This document shows positions 17,781-25,109 of a stretch of DNA of 64,000 bases, one piece after another (the first letter of the stretch is position 1; each line of letters begins with the position of its first letter). This DNA comes from Acetobacteraceae bacterium (GTDB lineage: Bacteria > Pseudomonadota > Alphaproteobacteria > Acetobacterales > Acetobacteraceae): positions 1 through 64,000 of the forward strand of contig JANXMB010000048.1 in the NCBI GenBank assembly GCA_025354865.1, in the 5' to 3' direction. The notes under the pieces are model-generated. The model saw nothing but the letters and a program-made list of their open reading frames with translations. It ran no database searches and was not told the DNA's origin. Both the position numbers and the translations under genes were made by a program.

Positions 17781-19061
17781 CTAGTGCCCGTAAACCAGAT
17801 TGGGCAGCCACATCGTCAGCTCCGGCACATAGGTGATGATGCCCAGCACGATCAGCAGCAGGATCAGGAAGGGCAGAATGCCGCGAATGACCTCCCCCAC
17901 CGGGGCGGTGGAGATGGTGGACAGCACATACAGGTTCAGGCCCACCGGCGGATGGATCAGCGCGATTTCCATGTTGTGGGTGAAGATAATCGAGAAATGC
18001 ACGGGATCGACACCCAACGGCACCAACGCAGGCGCCAGAATCGGCATCACCAGCAGCAGGGCCGCCACGACCTCCAGAAAGCAGCCGAGGACCAGCAACA
18101 GCACATTCATCGCCAGCAGGAATTCCCAGGTGGCGAAATGGTGTCCGAGCGTCCAGGTGACCAATTTGGCGGGCACGCCGGATTCCGTCATCCAATGCCC
18201 GAAGGCCAGCGCCGTTGCCACGATCAGCATAATCGTCGCCGCGCTGCGCAGGGCATCCGCGATGACCGATAGCGTTTGCGTGACCTTGAACCCGCGATAG
18301 AAGACCAGACTGACGAACAGCGCCACGGTCGCGGCGATGGCCGCTGCCTCGGTCACCGTGACGATGCCGCCGTAGATGCCGACCAACACGATAATCGGCA
18401 CCAACAGCGCCGGCAGCGCCCGCACCGTCACCCGCAGGCGCTCGGCCAGCGGCAAAGACGGTTCCATCGGCAGATTGTTGCGCCTTGCGTAGTACCAGAC
18501 CCAGACAAAGAACGCGCCGGCCTGCAAAAGCCCAGGCAGGATGCCGGCCAGGAACAGGCGCGGCACCGATTGCTCCGTCACGATGCCATATAGAATCAAC
18601 GCCAGGGAGGGCGGGATGACGATGCCGATCGTGCCGGATGCGCCGATCACCCCCAACGCGAACCCGCGCGGATAGCCCTTTTCCAGCATCGCCGGCAGCA
18701 GGATGGTTCCCATCGCCAATGCGGTCGCCACGGACGATCCGCAGATCGCGGCAAACAGGGTGCAGGCAACCACCGTCACCAACCCCAGCGACCCGCGAAC
18801 GCCGCCGAGCCAAGCGGCGGACACATCGACCAGCGCCTTGGCAACACCGCCTTGGCGCATGAACGCGGCTGCCATCACGAACAGCGGCAACGACATCAAC
18901 GTGGACGAGTTCAGATGGTCGATGACCACCTGCGCCACCCCGATCAGCGGTTGTCCGGTCGCGATGTAAAGCACCGCCGCGCAGGCGCCCAGAACCAGGA
19001 AAATCGGCATGCCGGCGGCCAGCAAGCCGAAGAACATCGCCAGGAAAAGCAAAGCGTCCAT
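17781..19061 (-). CDS. dctM: TRAP transporter large permease (DctM)
   Basis: This 426-residue membrane protein has about 12 hydrophobic segments and no soluble domain, the normal size of DctM. Characteristic stretches are the opening MDALLFLAMFFGLLAAGMPI, PLFVMAAAFMRQGGVAKALVDV, GASGTIGIVIPPSLALILYG and the late IIFTHNMEIALIHPPVGLNL, which lines the Na+-coupled substrate path. It is the third gene of a P-Q-M set and starts six bases after the small permease stop. TRAP systems take up organic acids such as C4-dicarboxylates or 2-oxoacids with a binding protein. The cargo here is unknown. Confidence 0.93.
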   Translation of the reverse strand: MDALLFLAMFFGLLAAGMPIFLVLGACAAVLYIATGQPLIGVAQVVIDHLNSSTLMSLPLFVMAAAFMRQGGVAKALVDVSAAWLGGVRGSLGLVTVVACTLFAAICGSSVATALAMGTILLPAMLEKGYPRGFALGVIGASGTIGIVIPPSLALILYGIVTEQSVPRLFLAGILPGLLQAGAFFVWVWYYARRNNLPMEPSLPLAERLRVTVRALPALLVPIIVLVGIYGGIVTVTEAAAIAATVALFVSLVFYRGFKVTQTLSVIADALRSAATIMLIVATALAFGHWMTESGVPAKLVTWTLGHHFATWEFLLAMNVLLLVLGCFLEVVAALLLVMPILAPALVPLGVDPVHFSIIFTHNMEIALIHPPVGLNLYVLSTISTAPVGEVIRGILPFLILLLIVLGIITYVPELTMWLPNLVYGH

Positions 19062-19067
19062 CGAAAA

Positions 19068-19622
19068 TCAGTGCTTTCCGGCCGGGGCGAGATTGGGTGT
19101 CAGCTCGTGCTCGGGGATATGCCCCAGCGCCATTGTCGCAGGATCGAAGCGGAACACGTAGCGATAGAAGCGGACGATATAGCGCACCGCCATCAGGAAA
19201 CCGCCGGTCGGCAGCGCGCTATAATAAATCCACATCGGGAACGCGAGCCCGGTGGCGCTGGTTTCGTCCAGCAGCAGAGAGGTCTGCACGATCTCCCACC
19301 CGTACCACAGCATGCCGCCGCAGAATCCGAGCGCGACCACGCAGTTGAACGCCTCCAGCCAGCGTTGCAGCCAGGCCGGCACCACCCGCAACACAAGGTC
19401 GGGCCGGACATGGCCGTCGGTGCGCACGAGTTGGCTGGAGATGATCATCACCCCCCAGACCACGAGGTAGACGATCACCTCCTCCGCCCAGATGATCGCA
19501 TGGGCGGGGAAGAAGTAGCGACCGAGCACCTGGACGAGCCCGACGATCATCGCCAGCAAACCGAGGAGGCCGACCAGCGTCCGCTCGATCCGATCGTAGA
19601 AACTATGGGGGGCGGGGGTCAT
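19068..19622 (-). CDS. dctQ: TRAP transporter small permease (DctQ)
   Basis: This protein of about 184 residues has four predicted transmembrane helices. They begin with LVGLLGLLAMIVGLVQVLGRYF, followed by the family signature WAEEVIVYLVVWGVMI (Trp-Ala-Glu-Glu) and a further pair of helices. DctQ joins the large permease to form the membrane part of a TRAP transporter. The ATG at 19622 lies 10 bases after the stop of the binding-protein gene, while a longer frame to 19652 would overlap that gene, so the shorter start is used. It overlaps no other gene and is clearly operonic. Confidence 0.9.
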   Translation of the reverse strand: MTPAPHSFYDRIERTLVGLLGLLAMIVGLVQVLGRYFFPAHAIIWAEEVIVYLVVWGVMIISSQLVRTDGHVRPDLVLRVVPAWLQRWLEAFNCVVALGFCGGMLWYGWEIVQTSLLLDETSATGLAFPMWIYYSALPTGGFLMAVRYIVRFYRYVFRFDPATMALGHIPEHELTPNLAPAGKH

Positions 19623-19632
19623 ACCGACGCAA

Positions 19633-20661
19633 TCATCCGGCGAAGGTTGCATCGACGAGTTTGACGATCTCGGGCGACAATTTGGCGTCTTTGATCAAGG
19701 TCCCGACATCGGCTTGCATACGGGCGCGATCGGCTTTCAGGGTTTCCTCGGTCGGATCGACGATCGTCACACCGTTGTCGATCAGAACCTGCCGGGCGCG
19801 GGTCTGCGCGACCTGGGCGTTGGTGCGATAGGTGCCGATATTCTGCGCCCAGACATCGGTCATGATTTTCTGCATGTCCGGCGCCAGCTTCGACCAGAAC
19901 GCATCGGCGATCAGCGGCACATACATCCCGCAATACTGGTGATCGGCATAGGAATGGCGCACCCCGGCTTCCCACAATTTGGAGCTGAAGCAGCTTTCGT
20001 CGGTGGAGACGAAGCCATCGAAGGTGCCTTGCGAGAGGGCCAAGGGCACGTTCGGCCACGCAGTGGTGTTCGGGATGCCACCGAAGAAATTGATCCGCCA
20101 GGCAATGCCGGCGCCGCCGGGGCTGCGCAATTTCAACCCTTTCAGATCGGCCACCGTGCGCAGCGGGGTCTTGGTGGTGTACCAGTTCTGAAACCCGAGG
20201 GAGACCCAGGGTCCGAGCAGATGGCTGCGCAGTTTGGCGCCGAGGGTGGTAGCGATCTGCTGGCCGGGTTTGCCGTCGCAGGCGGCCCAGGTGACCTCGA
20301 TTTTACGACCGTAGAAATTGGGCAGTTGCACGAAGTCGCCGTCCGGCACAATGCCGGTCTGGGTCCAGGCGCCCGGCACCGCCATATCGACCTGCCCTTG
20401 CAGCAGGGCTTTGCCGACGTTCAGATCGGCGAACAACTGCCCGGCGTGGAACACCTCCCCCGCGATCTTGCCGCCGGTCGCGGCTTTGACCTTTTCCAGG
20501 TAGTCGACGATCGACACGTTACGAATATGCGACGGTGCGGTATCCAGCGAGCAGCGCAAGCGGATCGCTTCTTCCCCACGGGCATGGCGAAGAATGCCAA
20601 AACTGGCAACAGTCGCGGCAGCAGACGCGCCGAGGGTACGACGGGACAGACCGTATGTCAT
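19633..20661 (-). CDS. dctP: TRAP transporter solute-binding protein (DctP)
   Basis: This 342-residue periplasmic protein begins with SRRTLGASAAATVASFG, a likely Tat signal cleaved near HARGEE. Family hallmarks follow: AGEVFHAGQLFADLNVGKALLQGQ, the PLRTVADLKGLKLRSPGG loop with the conserved Arg that binds the ligand carboxylate, and ALSQGTFDGFVSTDES. It is first in the P-Q-M operon and probably in a longer unit that runs through the acyl-CoA synthetase and dehydrogenase. The ligand is likely a carboxylic acid that those enzymes degrade, which is an inference from context. Confidence 0.92.
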   Translation of the reverse strand: MTYGLSRRTLGASAAATVASFGILRHARGEEAIRLRCSLDTAPSHIRNVSIVDYLEKVKAATGGKIAGEVFHAGQLFADLNVGKALLQGQVDMAVPGAWTQTGIVPDGDFVQLPNFYGRKIEVTWAACDGKPGQQIATTLGAKLRSHLLGPWVSLGFQNWYTTKTPLRTVADLKGLKLRSPGGAGIAWRINFFGGIPNTTAWPNVPLALSQGTFDGFVSTDESCFSSKLWEAGVRHSYADHQYCGMYVPLIADAFWSKLAPDMQKIMTDVWAQNIGTYRTNAQVAQTRARQVLIDNGVTIVDPTEETLKADRARMQADVGTLIKDAKLSPEIVKLVDATFAG

Positions 20662-20729
20662 GCAAATGCTCCGAGGGGGCCGGGAGAGTCCGATTTAACG
20701 CGGCCACATGAGGGCGACGCCGCGGCGTG

Positions 20730-21554
20730 TCAAGTGAGAAGCGCGTCCCGCAGCGCCTGCCAGGAGTCGCGGTCGGGCGCGCAGATCAGGCCGCCATCGA
20801 TGCGGGTGGGATCGTAGCCTCGGCCGTCGAACTGCGCGGAATACCCGCCGGCTTCGCGATGCAGCAGCCAACCGGGCGCGTGGTCCCAGGGATAGAGACG
20901 GTTGAAGAACAAGAAATGGCAGTGCCCATCGGCCACCATGCGGTATTCGTGCGCGGCGCAGCGGTAATCCCAGGAAGCGGCCACCTTGGGCAAGTTGCTG
21001 CACACGATCGCGCGCTGGGCTTCGGGGAGCATACGCCAAGCGACATTGCCGGCCATCTCCGCGACCGGGGCGGGCGGTGCGATGCGCAGGTCCCGGCGGC
21101 TGGCGGTGGCGGTTTCGATCCACGCGCCCTCCCCCCGCAAGGCGAAGGCGGTATCGTCGCCGATCGGGTCGTGAATGACGCTGGCCACGACCTCCCCCCG
21201 CACGATCGCCGCGACCATGACCCCGAACAGCGCCAGACCGGCGGCGAAATTGGCGGTGCCATCGACCGGATCGACCACGAAAGCCAAATCGGCGCCGGCC
21301 AGGGTTTGTAGCAACGACGGATCGGCGGTCGCCGCTTCCTCCCCCACCACCGCGCACCCCGGAAACCGCGCCCGCAGCCCTGCGACAATCGACCGCTCGG
21401 CGGCCTCATCCGCTTCGGTCACAAGGTCGAGCGGGCCTGATTTGGTGCGCACCGACCCGGCTTCGAGATTGCGGAAGCGCGGCAGAATCTCGCGCCGCCC
21501 GGCCTCCCGCACGAGGTCGGCGATATCGGTCAGATGGCGGGTGCGCAGGATCAT
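20730..21554 (-). CDS. Inositol monophosphatase family protein
   Basis: This 274-residue Mg2+-dependent phosphatase has VVGEEAATADPS (metal-binding Glu), AFVVDPVDGTANFAAGLALFG (the DPxDGTxxF motif) and the late YPWDHAPGWLLHREAGG (WDxA motif). Enzymes of this family act on inositol phosphates, histidinol phosphate or 3'-phosphoadenosine compounds. HisN-type activity is possible but cannot be decided here. The ATG at 21554 opens MILRTRHLTDI. This beginning and the 5' region are repeated at 22268-22387, so the gene's promoter segment exists in two copies. The gene is alone on the reverse strand, 68 bases before the TRAP operon start. Confidence 0.85.
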   Translation of the reverse strand: MILRTRHLTDIADLVREAGRREILPRFRNLEAGSVRTKSGPLDLVTEADEAAERSIVAGLRARFPGCAVVGEEAATADPSLLQTLAGADLAFVVDPVDGTANFAAGLALFGVMVAAIVRGEVVASVIHDPIGDDTAFALRGEGAWIETATASRRDLRIAPPAPVAEMAGNVAWRMLPEAQRAIVCSNLPKVAASWDYRCAAHEYRMVADGHCHFLFFNRLYPWDHAPGWLLHREAGGYSAQFDGRGYDPTRIDGGLICAPDRDSWQALRDALLT

Positions 21555-21644
21555 GGGGCGGGGGTCCGGAGGATGCTGGCGGCTTTGTCTCATGCTGACG
21601 GGGATCGTGCCAGGAGATGCGCGGGATTAGGCTCCGCAAAAAAA
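21525..21644. repeat. 120-base direct repeat, copy A (5' end and upstream region of the inositol monophosphatase gene)
   Basis: This segment matches 22268-22387 at nearly every position, with a few substitutions and short gaps. It contains the start codon and first 10 codons of the phosphatase gene plus about 90 bases upstream that must include its promoter or leader. The two copies are in the same orientation and enclose two small reverse-strand genes. Confidence 0.85.
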
Positions 21645-21692
21645 TAGGACTATGCACTTCGCAAACACGATATTGGAAACGGAAATTTGGGC

Positions 21693-22022
21693 CTATCTCG
21701 GCTTAACGACTTGCCCTGAGGGCGGGGCCTGGGAGGGTGGCTGAGGCTTCAGCGTTTGGGTGAGGGCCCACGCGGCCATATCCATATCGTTATCTATCCG
21801 TGGCACGACGACCCAGGCCATAGGTTCGTTGGCCAAGTTCGTATATTTCGTGAACTGCCAGACGGTGCCGGTCTGAGTGTCAAGAAGGAATGAATCGGCT
21901 CTGGCATGGGGGCTAAACACTATCTGATAGCGCCCGTGGTCCAATGGCTTCTCTGGGGACTGCGCTTCGACGACGCTGAATAAGGCCGGCAAAAGAAGCG
22001 CCGCCAGCAGGACGCGCCTCAT
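21693..22022 (-). CDS. Small secreted protein of unknown function
   Basis: This 109-residue protein has a clear Sec signal peptide (MRRVLLAALLLPALFSVVEA) and a short mature part with a HGRYQIVFSPHARADSFLLDT stretch, TGTVWQF and a Pro/Gln-rich tail. The region around FLLDTQTGTVWQ resembles the single beta-strand repeat seen in some secreted hypothetical proteins, but no family is assigned. Its ATG overlaps the stop of the upstream gene (ATGA), so the two are co-translated. Both sit between the 120-base repeats, which suggests arrival as one cassette. It is probably periplasmic. Confidence 0.6.
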   Translation of the reverse strand: MRRVLLAALLLPALFSVVEAQSPEKPLDHGRYQIVFSPHARADSFLLDTQTGTVWQFTKYTNLANEPMAWVVVPRIDNDMDMAAWALTQTLKPQPPSQAPPSGQVVKPR

Positions 22023-22198
22023 TGGCCGGTGGCCTCAGTTAGCTCAGAACCATCCTTAGGTTTCTGCCGCGCGATCACCCACAGCTTGGCGCGGAAGGCT
22101 TCCTCATCCTCGTCAGCGCTGAGGCCGCAGGCTATCTCTATGAACCGTTCCGATTGTGTGCCAGTATTCTGAGCTTGATCACCTGAGTTACGAGCCAC
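22019..22198 (-). CDS. Small hypothetical protein
   Basis: This 59-residue acidic protein contains SERFIEIACGLSADEDEEAFRAKLWVIARQKP, a pattern like that of many short helical proteins found near phage and IS genes whose function is unknown. The start is a GTG at 22198 with GGAGAG six bases before it. An open frame reaches back to 22297 and would give it the same first residues as the phosphatase (MILRTRNLTD), but that part is the duplicated segment and has no such Shine-Dalgarno. It overlaps the next small gene by four bases. Confidence 0.6.
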   Translation of the reverse strand: MARNSGDQAQNTGTQSERFIEIACGLSADEDEEAFRAKLWVIARQKPKDGSELTEATGQ

Positions 22199-22267
22199 GC
22201 AATCTCTCCTATCGGATTCATAGCATCCGTCGATGGGGCGGGGGCTACCAGCCTTAAGAATATGAGA

Positions 22268-22387
22268 ATCGGTCAGATTGCGGGTGCGCAGGATCATGGG
22301 GCGGGACCGGAGGATGCTGGCGGCTTTGTCTCATGCTGGCGAGGATCGTGCCAGGAGATGCGCGGGATTCGACTCCGCAAAAGAAAA
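22268..22387. repeat. 120-base direct repeat, copy B
   Basis: Second copy of the segment at 21525-21644, in the same orientation, with scattered substitutions. It lies upstream of the two-gene cassette and includes the relic start codon of the phosphatase at 22297. The duplicated 5' region may now serve as the promoter of the cassette. Confidence 0.85.
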
Positions 22388-22413
22388 GGGCGGCGCCCAC
22401 GCGGGGCACCGCC
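22380..22413 (-). terminator. Intrinsic terminator candidate, probably for gltX
   Basis: On the reverse strand GGCGG (22413-22409) pairs with CCGCC (22393-22389) and GCCC with GGGC inside, with a 5-base loop and one mismatch. The T-rich tract CCTTTTCTTTTG follows in the direction of reading. It lies about 130 bases beyond the gltX stop. The bases between hold no gene. Confidence 0.55.
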
Positions 22414-22545
22414 AAGTTTGGGGAGGAGTCCAAGAGAGGAGCGGAGCAAGACAGGCTTGGTCTGCTTCTCGACAGGGAACATGATCCGCCGAACGCCGTT
22501 TGCCTTTGACCTGAATCAAGCCGATGGATTTTTTCCCGATTTTTT

Positions 22546-23943
22546 TCAGCGGGAGGCGATTTCGATCCGTGCGAGCGATTCCGCCGGGCCCAATGCGGCC
22601 AAAGTGGCGTCGATTCCGGGGCTGACATTGCTCCCGGTCAGGGCGGCGCGCAGGGGCTGCGCAACCTCCCCGAGTTTGAGGCCGGCTGCCTCGGCAAAAC
22701 TGCGCAGGACGGCGTCGATCCCGGCAACGGTGAAATCGCAGGTTTCCAGCGCTTTGCCGACGCCGCGCAGCAGTAGCCTTGCCTCGGCGGTCAACAGCGC
22801 CTCGGCCTTGGGTTGCATCGTCAGCGGCAGAGGATGTGCAAGGAAGGCTGCGGCGTCGGCCAACTCGATCGTGGTTTTCGCGCGTTCCTTCAATTGCGGC
22901 ATCAGCGCCCGAATGCGTTGCGCCGCGATGGCGCCCACGGCCAGATGCGGGCGATGCGCCAACCGTTCCAATACCATCTTGGTCAGCCGATCGTCGTCGG
23001 CCTGGCGGATGTAGATGCCGTTCAGGTTTTCCAGTTTCTTGTAGTCCATCCGGGACGCGCCGCGATTGACGTCGGCGATATCGAACAGACGGATGGCTTC
23101 GGCGCGATCCACGACCTCCAGATCGCCATGCGACCAACCGAGGCGCAGCAGATAGTTGCAGACGGCTTCCGGCAGGAAGCCCTGCTCGCGGAATTCCAGC
23201 ACCGACACCGCACCGTGCCGCTTGGACAGTTTTGCCCCATCGGCGCCGTGGATCAGCGGGATATGGGCGAAACGCGGGCGTTCCCAGCCCATCGCCTCGA
23301 AGATCTGCACCTGCCGGAAGGTGTTGGTCAGGTGATCGTCGCCACGCACGACATGGGTGATGCCCATATCGTGGTCGTCCACCACCACCGCATGCAGATA
23401 GGTCGGGGTGCCGTCGCTGCGCAGGACGATCATGTCGTCCATTTCGGCATTGGCGACCCGAACCGTGCCCTGCACCAGATCGTCGACCACGGTTTCCCCG
23501 GTTTGCGGCGCTTTCAGGCGGATGGATGGCCGCACACCGGGCGGCGCCTCGGCTGGATCGCGATCGCGCCACCGCCCATCGTAGCGGGGGGAGCGCTTTT
23601 CGGCGACCGCCTGTTCCCGCATCTGGCGCAGTTCTTCGGCCGTGCAATAGCAGTAATAAGCCTTTCCCGCCGCCAGCAATTCGTGCGCGACCGCCGCATG
23701 GCGGGCGGCGCGCGACGATTGAAACACGGTCTGCTCATCGCGATCGAGGCCGAGCCAGTCGAGGCCTTCGAGGATGACTCGGGTGGCTTCGTCGGTGGAG
23801 CGTTCGCGGTCGGTGTCTTCGACCCGCAGCAGGAAGGCGCCGTTGTTGTGGCGGCTATAGAGGAAGTTGAACAGTGCGGTGCGGGCGCCGCCGATGTGCA
23901 ACAATCCGGTGGGGCTTGGGGCGAAGCGTGTGCGTATGGTCAT
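22546..23943 (-). CDS. gltX: Glutamyl-tRNA synthetase
   Basis: This 465-residue class I aminoacyl-tRNA synthetase charges tRNA-Glu with glutamate (and in many alphaproteobacteria also tRNA-Gln, for later amidation). The HIGH-class motif appears as SPTGLLHIGGARTALFNFLY at the N-terminus, and the KMSKS motif as GAKLSKRHG near residue 240. The middle has FRQVQIFEAMGWERPRFAHIP and the C-terminal anticodon-binding bundle ends at SLARIEIASR. Length and motifs are normal. Alphaproteobacteria often carry two gltX copies with different tRNA preference, and which one this is cannot be seen. The gene is divergent from the PEP-CTERM gene. Confidence 0.96.
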   Translation of the reverse strand: MTIRTRFAPSPTGLLHIGGARTALFNFLYSRHNNGAFLLRVEDTDRERSTDEATRVILEGLDWLGLDRDEQTVFQSSRAARHAAVAHELLAAGKAYYCYCTAEELRQMREQAVAEKRSPRYDGRWRDRDPAEAPPGVRPSIRLKAPQTGETVVDDLVQGTVRVANAEMDDMIVLRSDGTPTYLHAVVVDDHDMGITHVVRGDDHLTNTFRQVQIFEAMGWERPRFAHIPLIHGADGAKLSKRHGAVSVLEFREQGFLPEAVCNYLLRLGWSHGDLEVVDRAEAIRLFDIADVNRGASRMDYKKLENLNGIYIRQADDDRLTKMVLERLAHRPHLAVGAIAAQRIRALMPQLKERAKTTIELADAAAFLAHPLPLTMQPKAEALLTAEARLLLRGVGKALETCDFTVAGIDAVLRSFAEAAGLKLGEVAQPLRAALTGSNVSPGIDATLAALGPAESLARIEIASR

Positions 23944-24029
23944 GCGGCATAAGTGGCGCAGGCTGATTTGGATGACAACTGCGTCTGCGGTTCGTGCGTT
24001 GCGGCGCCGTTTTGCGCTACGCGAGACGA

Positions 24030-24100
24030 TGTAATATAAATAACGCTATTTATATTTTTTTATACAAATATATCTGTATTTTCCCAATTTTTTATCGGAA
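24030..24100. other. AT-rich intergenic segment with hairpin and T-tract
   Basis: In an otherwise very GC-rich sequence this stretch is almost only A and T. Arms ATATAAATA (24034-24042) and TATTTATAT (24047-24055) form a 9-base-pair hairpin with loop ACGC, followed by seven Ts. It has terminator shape on the plus strand but no gene ends there. It lies between gltX and the PEP-CTERM gene, where both promoters must be, and may be a foreign piece or a regulator-binding (H-NS-like) site. The rest of 23944-24285 shows no gene. Confidence 0.5.
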
Positions 24101-24285
24101 CGCGCCATTTTCCCGTTGTTAATCGGCCCGAACTTCGACTAGACAGGTCGTGCGGTCATATTTCCAATGATCCGTTCGAATCGAACCGTTTATTTTTTGG
24201 ATTCACTCTTATGTTCCATGCCACACCCGACGCGCTCGCGAACGACCGAGCATCCGCTGCAAGCCCTGCTAATCCCAGGATCCGA

Positions 24286-24993
24286 ATGCTGCGTGCCATC
24301 GCCCGCGCGACGATGCTCGTCGCCGTCTGCGCAATCGGCGTCGCGCTGCCCGCCAAAGCGGACCAACTCTCGGTCACCTCCGTCACCGTGCCGCTTTATG
24401 ACTCCGGCATCAACGTCAGCTACGGCTCCACGACCTGGAGCGGCGTGATCGCCGGGCAGATCGTGCTGCATGCGACCGACTCGGCAACCCCCTCGGCACC
24501 GGCGTTCGACGCCGCAGCCTGGTGCGTCGATCTGTTCCATAACATTTACCTCGGCAACAACGTCTATACGTTCACGATCGGCAGCGCTTTGACGACCGAC
24601 AGCAACGGCCACGCGATCTCGACCGCGCTGAACAATAAAATCATGACCCTTGGCGCCTACGGCAATTCGCTGCTGGCCGGCACCTATGCTGGCAACGCCG
24701 ATGTGTCGTCCGCGATCCAGCTCGCGATCTGGCAGACCGAGTATTCCGGCCTGACCTTCGTCGCCAACGCTGCCGTGACCTCGTTCGTCACCACATTCGA
24801 ATCCTATGCGAATTCCCACACGTTCACCGGTGCCGCGCTCGCCCCGCTGAACGGTCAGCAGCAGTTGATCACCAACAGTGTTTCGGCAACCACCACCACC
24901 GGCGGCAATTCCAACGCGCCGGAACCGATGTCGCTCGCGCTGCTGGCGACCGGCGTGATCGGGCTGGGCTGCATCCGCCGGCGCGCGCGCTAA
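24286..24993 (+). CDS. PEP-CTERM sorting-domain protein with thioester-like Cys/Gln motifs
   Basis: This 235-residue exported protein has a signal peptide (MLVAVCAIGVALPAKA), a Ser/Thr/Ala-rich body and a classic PEP-CTERM tail at about residues 212-235: PEP, a hydrophobic helix LALLATGVIGLG and a basic end RRRAR. Such tails are cut by exosortase. Within the body, Cys80 in AAWCVDLFHN and Gln145 in AIQLAIWQTEYSG are spaced like the Cys-Gln pair of thioester domains that bind surfaces covalently, but the match is to short motifs only. AGGA five bases before the ATG at 24286 favours this start over an upstream ATG at 24211. No exosortase gene is in the window. Confidence 0.75.
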   Translation: MLRAIARATMLVAVCAIGVALPAKADQLSVTSVTVPLYDSGINVSYGSTTWSGVIAGQIVLHATDSATPSAPAFDAAAWCVDLFHNIYLGNNVYTFTIGSALTTDSNGHAISTALNNKIMTLGAYGNSLLAGTYAGNADVSSAIQLAIWQTEYSGLTFVANAAVTSFVTTFESYANSHTFTGAALAPLNGQQQLITNSVSATTTTGGNSNAPEPMSLALLATGVIGLGCIRRRAR

Positions 24994-25109
24994 GCCGGAT
25001 CGCAGCCGGGCCGCGCACCACCGCAGCCGGCCGACCGCTTCCCTCTACCCCACGGCATACCATTCGCCCTAGAACGTCCCGGCGCTGGTGCAGCAGGCGG
25101 GAGGGCGCG

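Noticed and set aside
21555-21644. A suhB-type regulatory RNA upstream of the inositol monophosphatase gene
   Set aside because: The known suhB/MmgR RNA has a strong C-rich and T-rich end not seen here; only the gene name fits.
22340-22387. A tRNA 3'-end/att-site-like string (GTCGAATCCCGC on the reverse strand)
   Set aside because: Copy A of the same repeat lacks the T-loop, the T-stem has a mismatch and no anticodon arm or acceptor partner is present.
24034-24062. Intrinsic terminator for gltX
   Set aside because: It lies upstream of gltX, and its T-tract is on the plus strand where no gene ends.
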